DNA from: Chrysophaeum taylorii
Taxonomy: Eukaryota; Sar; Pelagophyceae; Pelagomonadales; Pelagomonadaceae
Assembly (NCBI GenBank): GCA_029834535.1
Contig: JAQMWT010000586.1
Span: forward strand, 44,846 to 108,845
Direction: 5' to 3'
DNA length: 64,000 bases
Below are positions 12,301 through 23,334 of this stretch, one piece after another. Below the pieces are notes generated by a model. The model saw only the letters and a list, made by a program, of their open reading frames with translations. It made no database searches and was not told the origin of the DNA. A program made the translations under genes and the position numbers. The first letter of the stretch is position 1; the number at the start of each line of letters is the position of its first letter.

Positions 12301-13920
12301 GAAGGTCACAAGGCACAGAGGTTTTTTTTTCTTCCCCGCAGCTGCCATGTAGTCTTCAACCTCGGCCATCGAGGGCTTTGGAGGCGTCCGCGTCACGCCG
12401 TTTCCAGCCAAAAAACTGATCCACGTGCCGATGGTCGTCATTGTCACGAAAGCGACAAAGCAAACGTGATAAATTTTTGTTCTGGTCGAGTCAAAACGGT
12501 CTTGGCGATCGAAGTGGCGCCGGCGTCGCTCGCTGCTATCAAGCGTGTTCTCATCGAGAAGATACTCGAGCGGGATGTGTCCGTGCTCGTCGCAATGTTC
12601 GTCCATCGGTGCGTCCACATCGACGCCGCAGGCGCTGCCGCAGCGGCCGCTGAGCGCGATGCAACGGTCTTGAAATCCAGGACCGTCGATGCCCTCGTAC
12701 AGGTCTGAATACTGCAAGTCTTCGTACGGAGTCACGCAGCCGACGAGATACACGTATCCCGGGACGCCAAGGCAGCATCGACTGAGGTGAATATCGTCTG
12801 TCACCGTCGGGGCCGGTGTAACACGTTTAGCCTCCGTGGTCGGACCCAGTGTCGTCCACGTCGTCGTATATTCCTCGTACTCGACGTCTTGCTGCGTGGC
12901 GCTGTCCACATCAGTTGTTTCGGTGATCGTCGTCTGAGTCTGACCGGTGTACGTCGTTTTGAGGCGGTTTTGCTGCGCCTGGTCGTCAAAGAATTTGTCT
13001 TCGTCGTCGACTTCGTCGTCGTCGTCGTAATCTTGGTAACCCGAGCCCAAACACACCTCGACGCTTTGGGACCCTCGGCGCAGTCCGGTGAACATGCCTG
13101 GCGAGCTTGCGATCGCCCAGTTGTCCCAATCCCAGCTTGCAAAAAGCACAACGCGCGCTGCCGCCTGGATGTGTTCGGCGTGGTGGAAGTTTGCGATCGT
13201 CGCGGAAATCGGATAGGTCACGCCACTGTAAGTTTCCTGGGGTTGGCCGTCGGCGTCAAAATCATCCCGGGTGTCGCAGACGCGGCATGTCGTCGACGGC
13301 GCGTGGTCGAACGTCGAGACATTGAGGTGCATTTCGATCGAGCTGTTGAAGATCGATGATACATAGTCACGATGCTCGTTGCGGCGGATCGTCAGCAACT
13401 TAAGCCAGGGCGGGGTCCAGAGGATCATGTTCATTAACACGATCGTGTACGTGATCCGGGACCAGAATGACTTGTGAACGATCATATTATTCGCACGCGT
13501 CGCAAAGTACGCCGGGTGTTCGTCGTGCTCTTCCTTCTTGGCTGGTCCGCCGGCCACGGCTGAATGCTGTCGAAAAAGTCCTCGAGGCCGAGGCATCTCT
13601 TGCGGGGCAGCGAGCATCGGTACCGCTTTCTGGGTGTAGCTCACTTGTTCATCCATGGCGCTGCTTGTCAGCGAGTGAGATGACTCCACGTGGTGGTGTT
13701 CCGGTAACACCCGCTGTTTGCCGCCCTTGCTCGATGACCCTGCTGTCTTGGACGAGGCCTTCGATGCACCGCTGCCTCCACTCTGGGCGCCCCTCTCGCC
13801 CCCCGCCGGCTCCAGCAGCAGCCGAATGTCTGAAGTGTCCGACTGAACCGACGATTGCTCCGTCGACAGAATGTCATCCATGAAATCTGTTTGCTTGCGT
13901 AGAGCTTTGGCGGCCAGCAT
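9307..13920 (-). CDS. Membrane GT2 glycosyltransferase, cellulose-synthase-like
   Basis: A processive polysaccharide synthase-like protein of 1,537 aa from the first ATG (13920; the frame is open upstream to a GTG at 13974). Order: a cytosolic N-terminus rich in Ser; a membrane segment (TYTIVLMNMILWTPPWLKLL); a Cys- and Asp-rich loop probably outside the cytosol; a second membrane segment (YHVCFVAFVTMTTIGTWISF); a long cytosolic region with the GT2 core; then six or more C-terminal membrane spans. The GT2 signature is visible: an acidic DCRHM (sugar-nucleotide/metal site), LDSDIFDMRNEY, an IEDT acceptor/base motif, and FRWSRGAVQLFW in place of QxxRW. These are family features of cellulose and chitin synthases; the (F)RWxRGAxQ form is closer to cellulose-synthase-like enzymes. 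The product (cellulose, mixed glucan, chitin) cannot be told from sequence. It diverges from the dynein-tail-like gene across 323 bp. Confidence 0.85.
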   Translation of the reverse strand: MLAAKALRKQTDFMDDILSTEQSSVQSDTSDIRLLLEPAGGERGAQSGGSGASKASSKTAGSSSKGGKQRVLPEHHHVESSHSLTSSAMDEQVSYTQKAVPMLAAPQEMPRPRGLFRQHSAVAGGPAKKEEHDEHPAYFATRANNMIVHKSFWSRITYTIVLMNMILWTPPWLKLLTIRRNEHRDYVSSIFNSSIEMHLNVSTFDHAPSTTCRVCDTRDDFDADGQPQETYSGVTYPISATIANFHHAEHIQAAARVVLFASWDWDNWAIASSPGMFTGLRRGSQSVEVCLGSGYQDYDDDDEVDDEDKFFDDQAQQNRLKTTYTGQTQTTITETTDVDSATQQDVEYEEYTTTWTTLGPTTEAKRVTPAPTVTDDIHLSRCCLGVPGYVYLVGCVTPYEDLQYSDLYEGIDGPGFQDRCIALSGRCGSACGVDVDAPMDEHCDEHGHIPLEYLLDENTLDSSERRRRHFDRQDRFDSTRTKIYHVCFVAFVTMTTIGTWISFLAGNGVTRTPPKPSMAEVEDYMAAAGKKKKPLCLVTFSISATEPRMMVLRNLCGKLMSWINQRKFTLMQRNAANAIFGGQQQNMAASTIFDDDDDAKDDHLRTNTMNHAELVDIFQDEGHRVGAYALWDAFVDVVHDADLRFIEVMASRMCHMTADDDKLLGKTEEDGQLLDDELRSFITKSHIGVSQESVDKLELTYACFDLLSALGHHSYWRSDRSVNVVGFRDLASQPAAAAVLKQWAMNFLKAPKGTNPFSPSIMPTESDGIEPRTWNAWWELYSEMGRIQWMKRFDCTKFRLARLHFYRDREENVFRDLVMCYSARANPEDLEYQLAPTVYLRGIRKGVFVQLRDAHDDETKRHFKTYGIRELSRSEARRCHARVLATCRRYGTTFVKVKECTPELLRVIPKNWLANQGRIPEETEEDEDDIDGDQLSLMHSSYAGEEAIIPVDCIIPLRQSRGKSGGMNHAMEILNHYLRHHSSTFQLLKDKRKGAKPGSRHMRNTADAHLLFAIFDCRHMATQGFWDAVIPYFYGYKHINNPWARDLAIDSSVAFVQLPQTFTSLTLDSDIFDMRNEYLFRLANNIRNGVGAITSCGTNAVWNYDIRYQNDPLEHRFNEDTMIEDTASSHDVIIEGRKGIYHFERLVLGARKGTTDYLAAVFRWSRGAVQLFWTTIWFPRYHYLWPWVVMLVHVVPIIGVVGYLQWSRLNACHQTRLAARSGLVPCHQGPAVGLVLDPVFLIYAIFMLTLAVVSFNWCRVGAYLVMFENITYFFTASSAFFWLAIPMYMCISEHGLPPVFDTQLITLGGTWLQLHAALLLAHVKQWSPLEDGVKPANQSLLRSQQMFFINAPLHMLATFFGFRDGVDILFLGKDASRWASFDNKMAMTTVKVWMIALVIGLILSLCFGVYNMVVYDTGEQERGERALGLALCCILLFLLETPIRAMFFFEKVVKEYKKPTRIGRITKAIFGRAQVIRPDVIYGLLWLLLFVYSLQEDELADSRGVMNTKSRCQNDKKLPGCKDDQLYKFVKRDVNLI

Positions 13921-14243
13921 ATCTCCGCCAACTTCACGCCTGGCTTCGATCTTGGTGCGACGTGACTTGACCACGAGCGCGGTTGTCTACGCAGCGGTTG
14001 TTCCGTAAGTTTCGCTTGGGAGATACCTCCAAATCCTTGTAGAGAGCTTGTCTCGCGACGCCACCTGACAATTGTATTTCTAGAACAATAAACAGCAGTT
14101 CACCGAACGAGCGCTACGTCACAGCTAACTTGTGTACCAGTTGTCGTCAACTTTTGACTGTCTATATCTGTTATTCAACCAACTTGTTGAAGATATGTAT
14201 CGCAAAAAACCTGTCTTTGAACTTGTTGAAATGTAGAAGAGCT

Positions 14244-17200
14244 ATGGCCCAGCACCCATCGCTCGTGGCGCGGCTGACACCCTCCCACAACCCACGTACC
14301 GCGCACGGCCGACAGCGCGTGCGCGCCACCGCGCGCTCGTCGACTGGGGGTAGATCATTTGCCACCGGCGGTGCTGAGTGTCATTTTCGACGTAGCCACG
14401 CCAACACTGCAATGGCTGGCGTGCCGAAACCCCCCGCGTGGATCTCGCACTCGTTAATCCCTAAACATCAACAACACCGGCTTCGTTTCGTGCGACAAGC
14501 GTCGAAGACGGAGGCCGCGGTGGCGGCGAAACTGCAGAAGATTAGTCGCTGCTTTGAGAAAGATCCAATTGGCAGAACGCAGTCGACACCGTCGTACGAA
14601 GATTGCGTTGAGAGGTACGGAAGAGCGCGGCCCAGTACGGCACCCGAAAGTTTCTCGGGCGAGCGTCACGAAGCCAAGGGGACAACATCACGCAGCCGAC
14701 ACGTAGACGTGTCGTCTAACGGCTTCAAGCGATTGGACAAGGCGCGCATCATGTCGGCGCCGCCAAACTGGCTTGACCCCAAAGTCTATCAGTTTCTGCG
14801 CCAGGCAACTGATGACCCGTGCTTCGAGGCGCTGCTGTGCGCCGTGCCCAGGTGCGAGTTGGCGCTTTTCGAGGGCCGTGATGTGCCAAGACGCAATCCC
14901 TACGACCTTGTGGTCGTCAGCGCCACCTCGAAGATTAATGCCGATAACTCTCGAGGTGCGCTCAACCAGGCAATTTCGCCGCCCCAACACGGCGACTACG
15001 CAATTTTCTCCAAGCACGGTGTCATGTACAACTGCGCACACGGCAACGAATTCGTCACGCTTAGAGACTGGGAACGACAGGCGCGCATCTTTCACCACAT
15101 CGCACAGCTCTCTGTCTTCAGGCACCTGCCTGTTTGGCGGTGCTTTCACACCTGGCAGACGGGACTTCTCCGCCGACGTTTCTCTCGCAATAAGCGCCGG
15201 CTCCAACAGAACATCCTCATCACAAACACACCAATCCGTCGGGCGATCGCGACCGTCGCTGGCGAGCTAGGTAACCTCGCAGATATCTCTTTCGAGCTGT
15301 GTTATATCGATCTGTTCGAGGCCAACGATGAACACCGAGGCGACGGTCCCTATTCGACGACCACGGCACCCACGAGCGCGCGTCCTTTTGAAGACGACCT
15401 CCAACGTCAAGAAGCCAGTTTGGCTTGCGTGGGAAATGAAAACAGTGGCGTATCCGAACGCGAGGCGATTCCAGCAGGAGTTGACCATGTCCCATCTGAA
15501 AAGAGTTGCCACTTCGACGTACGGGAAGACGCCAAGAGGCCGTCGCCGCAAGTCGCACTCGGGACATTTATGTCGAAAATCGAAAAGATGAAGGCCGAAG
15601 GGATAACTATCGAGACATTTGTCGGCGCGCATCTTGCCATGATGTGGCGCGTATTTGGCAAATTCGAACGGGCGCGAGATTCGCTCGAATCGGCGCTCGA
15701 AACGGCCATTAACCAAATGCTCAGCAACGAAAATTTGTCGCTGAATCCACAGCAACAGTGCCCTCATTTGGCATACGAGACGGCAGGGCGCGATAGGGAC
15801 TTTGGCCGGCAACGAAGTATGACAGGTCACAGGCTCGAGACGAAAGCGGCGTCTCTCTTCGCGATGGCTCAAACTGGGGCCGATGCAACTGGAAAAAAGT
15901 TAATCGTCGCAGCGGCGTGGGGCCACGTGCCAAAATACCACACCGATGCTGCTAGGCGTCGCGCCGTGTTCTGGAAAGCGATGCGGGCTTGTCGACTGGC
16001 TGAGGCTATGCTCCTGGGAACCTACTGCAAGGTCGTCGTTGAATACACGCTCCAACTCGCCGCCTGGCACCAGCAAGTTAGCCCGAGACTCTCGGCGTCA
16101 CCTGCGGGGGAGCTCGACGAGGTACGTCGTCTCTCGCAGAAGGCTGAAGCTCACCTTGGGGTGGCAATCAAAGTGCCACTCCAGCTTGCTCTTACGGTGG
16201 TTAAGGGACGCATTCGAACGTCGCCGACGCACGACACCCTCGCAGCGACGCTTTGCGCGCTCCAGAGTGCGCTCGTATTCTTGTTGTCTGAGATTCCACC
16301 ACTTGCGAGCCGTGGTACAATTGCCACAGTGTTCGCTGCACTCGAATTGAACGGCAGTGGCATCGAGCCACCAGTACTCGGCCGGAGAACCTCCTGGCCA
16401 GAATATAAGAAGTGGCTCAAGGAATCCATCCTGGATATTCAGAGGGCTGGCGATGTGCAAGCATCCGAAGAACTCGTCCACGACGCGAAGAATTCGGAGA
16501 ACATCGGCGATGTTGCTAGTCAAGTCGATATCTTGCATTGGACGGCGGCGAAGGAGTTTTTAGAGGCTAAACCGCATGGACAGCTTCATGGAAATAAAGG
16601 ACATGTTGCGGCGATGTGTGAGAACGATGCAGAAAACGAAGCAGCCTGTGATGACGAACCTGAATCCGACGTGGACAACGATGCCCATTGTTCGAAGAGT
16701 AGCTCACTCGGTTCAGTCATTTCTACGGAAGGACAAGAGCCTGATGAGGCGCTAGCGCCGCTGCCGGCGCCAGTTGTAGTACCAGCGGCATCGGTGGCGA
16801 TGCCAGTTGAGCACGCATCGTCGGATAAGATCAAGAAGAAGAATCAAAAGAAGAAGACAGCCTGCGCAGTTAACGACGCAGCCAAGCAGCTCGAATTTCA
16901 CCCCGACCGTATGAAACTGAGTTCGCTGCGCGTGCTGTATACAGATGACGCCTACTGCCGAGCACAGGCAAGTCTCCGAGAGGTCACCAAGAATATGTAC
17001 GACTTGGTTGCAAGGCGCTTGCACGCGCACGAACGTCAGCTCGCGTTTCATCGGGTGTTGGCGCAGTGGACGTGCCGCGCGAAGCCGATTCTCCTCGGAG
17101 CGCTCGAAAACGTCGAGACTGAAGCAAAGGTAAAGGATAACCAAATCTTGTCAAAAGCGACTGCCATGTTTGTGGAGCTCACACCCACAATTCTCGAGAC

Positions 17201-19979
17201 CGATGGCAATGAGCAGCGCTGGCTTTCCAATTCGACTCAGCTGCTGCGGCACTTGGACGCGGTCGTCAATGCCGTCAAGACGCATCGTGCCGAAGCTCGC
17301 GCTCTTGAGGACGTACGGCAGCTCACCTCCAGGGTGACAGCCACGTTCGTAGGCCCGCGGGAGACAATGCTGTCGGCATCGCAGGCAGCGTTGTCCCTTT
17401 TAGAAGAGGCTTTGCCGTCCCACTTTACGGTGCAATGTGTAAATATGACGCGAGAATTAGGGATCATGAATGAGAACTTGATGGCTCTCGCGAATTCACT
17501 CGAAGACTATTTCGGCCAGCTGTCGCAGCTCCACGGAATCAGCGATGAGTGGACACGACTCGAAGCGCGCTATGGTGAAGTCTCGCTGATGCATCGGTTC
17601 TTGCAAGCCCACGAGATGCTTTCAGCGCAGTCACCAGAAGTGTACTACAGAGTTGCCGTTCGCGCGATGCGGCAGTTCGAACGTGCACCCGAAGTGCTCG
17701 GGCTCCGCATGTTGCATTGCAAGTTGTCCAACGAATTGCAGGCCCAGCACGACGACATTATCGCACGCAAAAACGCCCAAATGGAGGCGGGTGTCAACGC
17801 GCAACGGGCGACGAATGTGGCGCAGGGTAGCGACGTCTCGCCTCGCACGGGACAATTGGCGCTCGAGGACGAGCTTGCCGCAGCACTGCACGAGAATTGG
17901 GCGCAACTGGACAGGGCAATCCGCGCCTGCTTGCTTCATGTCGGAACGCGACGACAGCACTTTCGCACCATGCTCATATTGAAAGGATGCGAGATCCACG
18001 AAAAGATTGGGGCGATCCTGACCGACGCGGAATCTTCACTGTTTTGCGATGGCCAGATGTCGCCCAAGAGCGCATTGCAGCGCTTGCATGTACTCAACGC
18101 GGAGTGCGCTGAGGTGCGAGTGGAGGCGAGCTCTCACGTGGAGTACCAAAAGCTCTACTGCTCGCATTTTCACGAGATGCCAGACGGGCAAGCCTCGCCG
18201 AGCATTGCTGAGTTCCCGTCGACGTCAGCGATGGGAGAAGAATCAAGCCAGAAAGAGAACCAGCACAGCGTCGAAGAAGCACGCGACCAACAAGAACGCG
18301 CGATTGACCTCGTGGTAGACAATTTCGGAAACTTGGAGACTGCGGAAGAGAGGTTATCGGCGCAGAAGTCACTTTGGTCGGCCATTGCTTTGATTGAGCA
18401 GAGCTTTGAATGCTTCCATCTCTCGCCGATCAACGGCGACTTCTTCCTTGGAAAGCCTCATTCGAGGCTCGACGAGGCAGTTGCGAGCGCCGAACAAGTT
18501 TTAATGAGACCAGCTGGCACGGGGTGGGGCGACACGCAGAATGAGACAAAGAGCGGCATCTTGCATGATGACTCGCGTTCCGACATCTCGTGCGTGTCGC
18601 CGCGCCACGAGAGTTGTGGTGACTGCAACGATGACCCTGGATCGCACGTCCACCCGCGCAATGCCATGCTGAATGGGTCGCAAAAAAGGCTCGAGTCGGT
18701 GATCGGCCGCGCCAAGACGGCGGTAGCAGCCACAATCCCGCTGACTGCGCGATACTTTGCGGGCAACTACGACGTCGACATCTGGAATCGGATTGGAGAG
18801 TATGTGAAGCCGATTGAAACGCTGGTACGCGAGCACATGATCGAAGGCAAACCGATGAGCCTGCACGAGCTCGCGGGGCAAGCTAAGCTGAGCATTCGCG
18901 ATTTAGAAGATGGCGGCTTGCTGGCGAATGCGAGCAGGGTCGCCTGTGTCGTCTACGACGCCGCCGTCTCGACATTCCTCGACAATTACGATGACGCAAT
19001 CTCAAACGCGTGGACGCTCGAGCCACCGGCGAAGCTCGGGGCGTCGGCAGTGTTCAGCATGACAGCTGCCGAGAAAACGGAGCATTTTAAGAAACTTGCC
19101 AGCCCACGCGGCGAACTTCGCGTCGGGTGCCGAGCATGTCGTGCCACCGTACACGAGTGGGACGCCAAGGCTCTCCCCGAGGCGCCGTTAGGAGTCACGG
19201 GCGAGACGCAGACTGCGGCGCGCGCGAGAGTCAGAGCCCGCACGGCGACCTGGAATGCCAAGATCGACAGTGCCGAGGGTATGCTCGACGAGGGTCTCGC
19301 GCTCATAGAGTTGTCGGGTGAAGTTAAACAGCGTTCATCGGGCGATGCTGGCGCCCGCATGCCTCCGTCTGTGGCGAGAGAGTACAACAGCGCCGTCGTC
19401 AGCCTACTTCGTGGCCTTGTCGAGGTCCAGCGCTTGCCTCGCCTCGGTCTCTTTGAGCCGGTGACGCAGCCGGTGCCGAACTCGTCGCCCGGGCAAAAAG
19501 TCATCGTGACGCAAGCGCCCACGGCGCAGCAAACGCTCCGCGGCTGTAGGACGCAGCTCGAAGCTGCCCAGCGCCAGTTCGACATTTTTTTGAAGACAGA
19601 AGCGCTCTTCCACTCGGCGCAGCCCAATAGCGACGTCAAAGACGATGACGACGACTTTACCGTAGTAGACGAACCCGTCGCGTCCACGGGTCACACGGCC
19701 CGCTCGCGCCAACGCTTCGTGACTCCTGTCGATCGGAACACTACCACACCTGCTGGCTCCGACGCGCGCACGCGGAGCTTCAGGCTCGACGTCGACGCCG
19801 TGGAGATTGTGCGCCAATCACCTCGGACACAGCAGAAGACAAGTACGGGCGCTTTCCCTTTCCGCCGCCAGCGCAACGTGAGAAACCCCAAAGGTGGCAC
19901 GTCACACGCGTCCTTTGGGTCGCTCGGCGACAGGCCGATCAAGTCGGCAGCAGCGCGTGGCGCGAGCGGCTTTAGGTAG
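14244..19979 (+). CDS. Dynein heavy chain tail-like protein without motor
   Basis: A 1,911-aa frame from the first ATG at 14244 (an upstream TTG at 14130 opens the same frame). At about residues 217-320 it has the block typical of axonemal dynein heavy chain N-termini. NPYDLVVVS is followed by a 'YAIFSKHGVMYNC' strand (family: YYTISxxGVxxxxxGE), then EFVTLRDWERQARIFHHIAQL and FRHLPVWRCFHTWQ (family: W..E...F..I...FF..Y...K.F..W). The rest is helix-rich tail-like sequence with acidic and Lys-rich inserts (about residues 790-870). The C-terminus is Arg/Ser/Thr-rich and ends normally. There is no P-loop, AAA+ module or linker, so it stops where a real heavy chain would go on for about 2,500 more residues. 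It may be a free-standing axonemal assembly or tail-mimic protein; dynein relationship is inferred by eye. Confidence 0.7.
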   Translation: MAQHPSLVARLTPSHNPRTAHGRQRVRATARSSTGGRSFATGGAECHFRRSHANTAMAGVPKPPAWISHSLIPKHQQHRLRFVRQASKTEAAVAAKLQKISRCFEKDPIGRTQSTPSYEDCVERYGRARPSTAPESFSGERHEAKGTTSRSRHVDVSSNGFKRLDKARIMSAPPNWLDPKVYQFLRQATDDPCFEALLCAVPRCELALFEGRDVPRRNPYDLVVVSATSKINADNSRGALNQAISPPQHGDYAIFSKHGVMYNCAHGNEFVTLRDWERQARIFHHIAQLSVFRHLPVWRCFHTWQTGLLRRRFSRNKRRLQQNILITNTPIRRAIATVAGELGNLADISFELCYIDLFEANDEHRGDGPYSTTTAPTSARPFEDDLQRQEASLACVGNENSGVSEREAIPAGVDHVPSEKSCHFDVREDAKRPSPQVALGTFMSKIEKMKAEGITIETFVGAHLAMMWRVFGKFERARDSLESALETAINQMLSNENLSLNPQQQCPHLAYETAGRDRDFGRQRSMTGHRLETKAASLFAMAQTGADATGKKLIVAAAWGHVPKYHTDAARRRAVFWKAMRACRLAEAMLLGTYCKVVVEYTLQLAAWHQQVSPRLSASPAGELDEVRRLSQKAEAHLGVAIKVPLQLALTVVKGRIRTSPTHDTLAATLCALQSALVFLLSEIPPLASRGTIATVFAALELNGSGIEPPVLGRRTSWPEYKKWLKESILDIQRAGDVQASEELVHDAKNSENIGDVASQVDILHWTAAKEFLEAKPHGQLHGNKGHVAAMCENDAENEAACDDEPESDVDNDAHCSKSSSLGSVISTEGQEPDEALAPLPAPVVVPAASVAMPVEHASSDKIKKKNQKKKTACAVNDAAKQLEFHPDRMKLSSLRVLYTDDAYCRAQASLREVTKNMYDLVARRLHAHERQLAFHRVLAQWTCRAKPILLGALENVETEAKVKDNQILSKATAMFVELTPTILETDGNEQRWLSNSTQLLRHLDAVVNAVKTHRAEARALEDVRQLTSRVTATFVGPRETMLSASQAALSLLEEALPSHFTVQCVNMTRELGIMNENLMALANSLEDYFGQLSQLHGISDEWTRLEARYGEVSLMHRFLQAHEMLSAQSPEVYYRVAVRAMRQFERAPEVLGLRMLHCKLSNELQAQHDDIIARKNAQMEAGVNAQRATNVAQGSDVSPRTGQLALEDELAAALHENWAQLDRAIRACLLHVGTRRQHFRTMLILKGCEIHEKIGAILTDAESSLFCDGQMSPKSALQRLHVLNAECAEVRVEASSHVEYQKLYCSHFHEMPDGQASPSIAEFPSTSAMGEESSQKENQHSVEEARDQQERAIDLVVDNFGNLETAEERLSAQKSLWSAIALIEQSFECFHLSPINGDFFLGKPHSRLDEAVASAEQVLMRPAGTGWGDTQNETKSGILHDDSRSDISCVSPRHESCGDCNDDPGSHVHPRNAMLNGSQKRLESVIGRAKTAVAATIPLTARYFAGNYDVDIWNRIGEYVKPIETLVREHMIEGKPMSLHELAGQAKLSIRDLEDGGLLANASRVACVVYDAAVSTFLDNYDDAISNAWTLEPPAKLGASAVFSMTAAEKTEHFKKLASPRGELRVGCRACRATVHEWDAKALPEAPLGVTGETQTAARARVRARTATWNAKIDSAEGMLDEGLALIELSGEVKQRSSGDAGARMPPSVAREYNSAVVSLLRGLVEVQRLPRLGLFEPVTQPVPNSSPGQKVIVTQAPTAQQTLRGCRTQLEAAQRQFDIFLKTEALFHSAQPNSDVKDDDDDFTVVDEPVASTGHTARSRQRFVTPVDRNTTTPAGSDARTRSFRLDVDAVEIVRQSPRTQQKTSTGAFPFRRQRNVRNPKGGTSHASFGSLGDRPIKSAAARGASGFR

Positions 19980-20648
19980 AGCCCTCTTGATCGCGGACTG
20001 GAGCCGCCGAGAATCTCGACCGAGACTCTCGACAACGAGAACAGGTATGTCTAATAACGACGGTCACCCATACTGACTGAATTCTTCAAGAAATAATGCA
20101 CCAGGAAGGAAGGAAGGAAGGAAGGAAGGAGCGACTTTTTAGCATTACGGAGGCGAGAATCCTGCGATAGAGAGAGGGCAGCGATTTGGCGCGTTCGTTT
20201 GTAGATCGGAATGTGTGTAAAGGCGACTGCCACGGGACGATGACGTCGCTTCGGTCTTTTTTGGACACTATTCGTATTCCCTGTCCCCCAGGGGACGGAC
20301 GGAGTCTCTCCTACGGTATAGTAGCGTAGGAGGTCATGTGATAGAATGAGATGGGTGGAACGCGCGCGTGCGAGGACGATCGCCAGCGCCCACGCTTGTG
20401 TTTGGGGGCGGCGGCGGCGGCTGGGTAGCCGCGGCGTGGTGTCCCGCGTCGGAGAGGCGATGGCGTCGCTCCGGGCTGCGTGGATGGGAAAGAAGTTGAG
20501 AAGAAGGGGCCGAGTAGTAGAGTAGACGAGGACGACGCGACGCCGGCGAGCGACAGGTGCCCCGTGAATTTCGCAGGGCGTCATGTGTGTTTCTAGCGGC
20601 AACGCGCGTCATCCCGGAGCACTTCGTACGGGCGGGGTCCGGTTCGCG
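19980..20648. other. Intergenic region with (GGAA)n repeat
   Basis: Lies between the tail-like gene and the 3' end of the heat-shock factor gene. It contains a pure GGAA tetranucleotide run at about 20103-20130. Short minus-strand frames here are Arg-rich shadows; no gene is supported. Confidence 0.5.
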
Positions 20649-21738
20649 CTAAGGAATAGGAATGTTGTCGTCGTCGAGCGTGCGAATCAGAGACTCGAGG
20701 CGCGAGGTTTCGAAGGTAGACTGCGAGAAGGAGGTTAGGACACAGAGACGCGAGGTCCGTACCAGGCGGCGCGAAAGCGGTTCTCCCTCGAGGTTCCCGT
20801 TCTGCTCGGGGGCAGCGTCGTCGTTCGCGCGGTTTTCTTCTACGGGGGCATCGGGGTGGTCTTGGCGGAGGCGCTTGAGGGGTTTCCCCTCGAGCTCCGA
20901 GAAGCTGGGCATGGACTCGAGTCCGAGGGCGTCGAAGGAGTCGAGGCGCTGGCCCTCGGCGGCGCGATCGAGGGTGTCGAGGGTCGCGGGCACGGCCGCG
21001 GCGGGCGCCGCGTAGGCCCGGGAGGCGGGAGCGGGAGCGCGGCGCGGTCTCTTGTTGGAACTGTCGTCGCGCGCGTCGAGGGCGTCGGCCAGGCGGCGCG
21101 TCACGGTGGTGAGGTTGTCGATCGCCGTCTGCATGTCGCCGACGCGCGCTCGAAGATCGACGATGTCGCGCTCGAGCTCCGTCTGGCGCTGGCGCTGCGC
21201 GGCGGCGTCCGGCGCAGCGTAGTCGTAGTGCTCGGCGCGGCGGATTTGTACGAGGAGCTCGGGCTTTCCGCGCCGGAAGTTGCAGTGCTTGAACTCCCAT
21301 CGACTACTCGAGTTGGCAGCGCCCGCGGAACTAGAGTCGGCGCGAAGCTTTCTGAAGCCGTAGAAGTTGAGCTGCCGCACGAATGACCGAAAATTGTTGT
21401 GCTTAAAGTACTGCGGGATGATCTCCGACGCGAAAGTGTCGGCGTCGAGGATCACCATGGAGTCCCCCCCCGCGCTCCACCCGCCGATGTCTGCGCGGAA
21501 GAGGCTCGCGCGGGGAGTCGTCGCAACAACTACTTACGCGGCGGAAGAGCATCTATCATGGCGTAGGTCTTGGACAGGAAGGCCGACGCCTCCGACTGCT
21601 CTCGTCGGCGCCTAGAGAGACAGTGAGAGAGGGACGAGAGAGAGACCATGCTGGTCGCACGCGTCATTCGCAGACGTACCGCGGCCTTGGCGCAGACGGC
21701 CCATCCCCCGAGCCCGATGCCTGGTGGTTCTCCACCAT
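20649..21738 (-). CDS. Heat shock transcription factor (HSF-type DNA-binding domain)
   Basis: Three exons, my assembly: 21738-21680, 21611-21538 and 21490-20649, giving 324 aa. The introns are 68 nt (GTACGT...CTAG) and 47 nt (GTAAGT...GCAG); splicing both restores a complete HSF domain. It starts MVENHQASGSGDG and enters the domain at ASAFLSKTYAMID (helix 1). It then runs through GGWSAGGDSMVILDADTFASE (the usual 'W..DG.SF.V.D...F') to the recognition helix YFKHNNFRSFVRQLNFYGFRK at about residues 70-90. After the domain comes a heptad-like segment LERDIVDLRARVGDMQTAIDNL typical of the trimerisation region, then a basic NKRPRRAP possible nuclear signal. The role is binding nGAAn arrays as a trimer to drive stress genes. 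The exact first Met is less certain than the DNA-binding domain. Confidence 0.88.
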
Positions 21739-22495
21739 CGTCCCTCCGTGCGCGTGCTGCGCCAGCCTCGCCACCTGATCTCGCGCACCAAACCACCCCC
21801 TTGTCCTTCTCCTCGTAGGCCTTGAACACGACCAGCAGCAGCACCAGCGTGCGCGGGTAAGGGATGATACGGCGTTAGGGGAGCAGTTTCGCTCTTCATC
21901 ATCACACCGTACCATCGCCAAATTTGTTGTTTGTTTGTTAGTTTCAATTTGTGCAAACGAATAATAATGTCATCAGTCGTCGTCAGTCAACTTTTCAGTC
22001 TTACGGAGCAGAGTAGTTATTTTAGAGCCGAAAGATCTTCGAGGAGGAAGCAGAAGAAGAAGAATTAGAAAGAGAGAGCGAGTGTGGGAGGCGCGGGTCG
22101 TTAGGGAACAAAGGGAGAAGAAGCGAGGAGGGATGTTGTCTTGTTGTAGTCTGATGATGTTGTACGAGTTATACCATCCATCGTGAGGTGGTGGTTGCAC
22201 GACCCGTCTTCATTTGTTCTTCCCCGCACGCGGCGGATCGACAAAAAACGGGTCGTCTGAGGGTCATGCGGCGGCGGCGGCGGCGGCGCGCGACCCACCG
22301 GTAACAACAACAGGCACGCAGCGTACACGAAGGAGGGGGAAAAGAAGGCGTCGACGATCATCATCATGGTCTCCAATCATAGAGGACACGGCTTCACAAT
22401 ATTTCACGACGAGGCCGCGGAGACGGAAGGAGGTGCAGTGGTGTCTCTGGTGGTGGTATTTGATGCATTCAAGAAGAGGAGGAGTTGTTTTTTGG
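21739..22495. other. Intergenic region, no gene seen
   Basis: Lies upstream of the heat-shock factor and downstream of the ARF gene. It holds a GGC-rich trinucleotide tract near 22266-22290 and purine-rich runs near 22040-22135. No open frame with support. Confidence 0.4.
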
Positions 22496-23149
<654 letters not shown>

Positions 23150-23328
23150 CCTGTGGTCTCGGTCCCCACTGTCACGGCGACGACCTTCCAACAATAATAA
23201 CAACAAAGGATGTGATTTGATCTGGCGCAACTTTTGTCATGAGTCATCAAACGCGGAAGACAGTCATACATACCGGCAGCGTCTTCCGAATACATTCAGG
23301 GAGCCCCGATGACTCACGGGACGTTGGG

Positions 23329-23334
23329 TATAAA
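23329..23334 (+). promoter_or_regulatory. Possible TATA box of the aminopeptidase gene
   Basis: TATAAA lies 47 bp before the ATG at 23381 and 15 bp after an in-frame ATG at 23309. If it is used, the start at 23381 is the right one. It is a single six-base match and could be chance. Confidence 0.3.
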
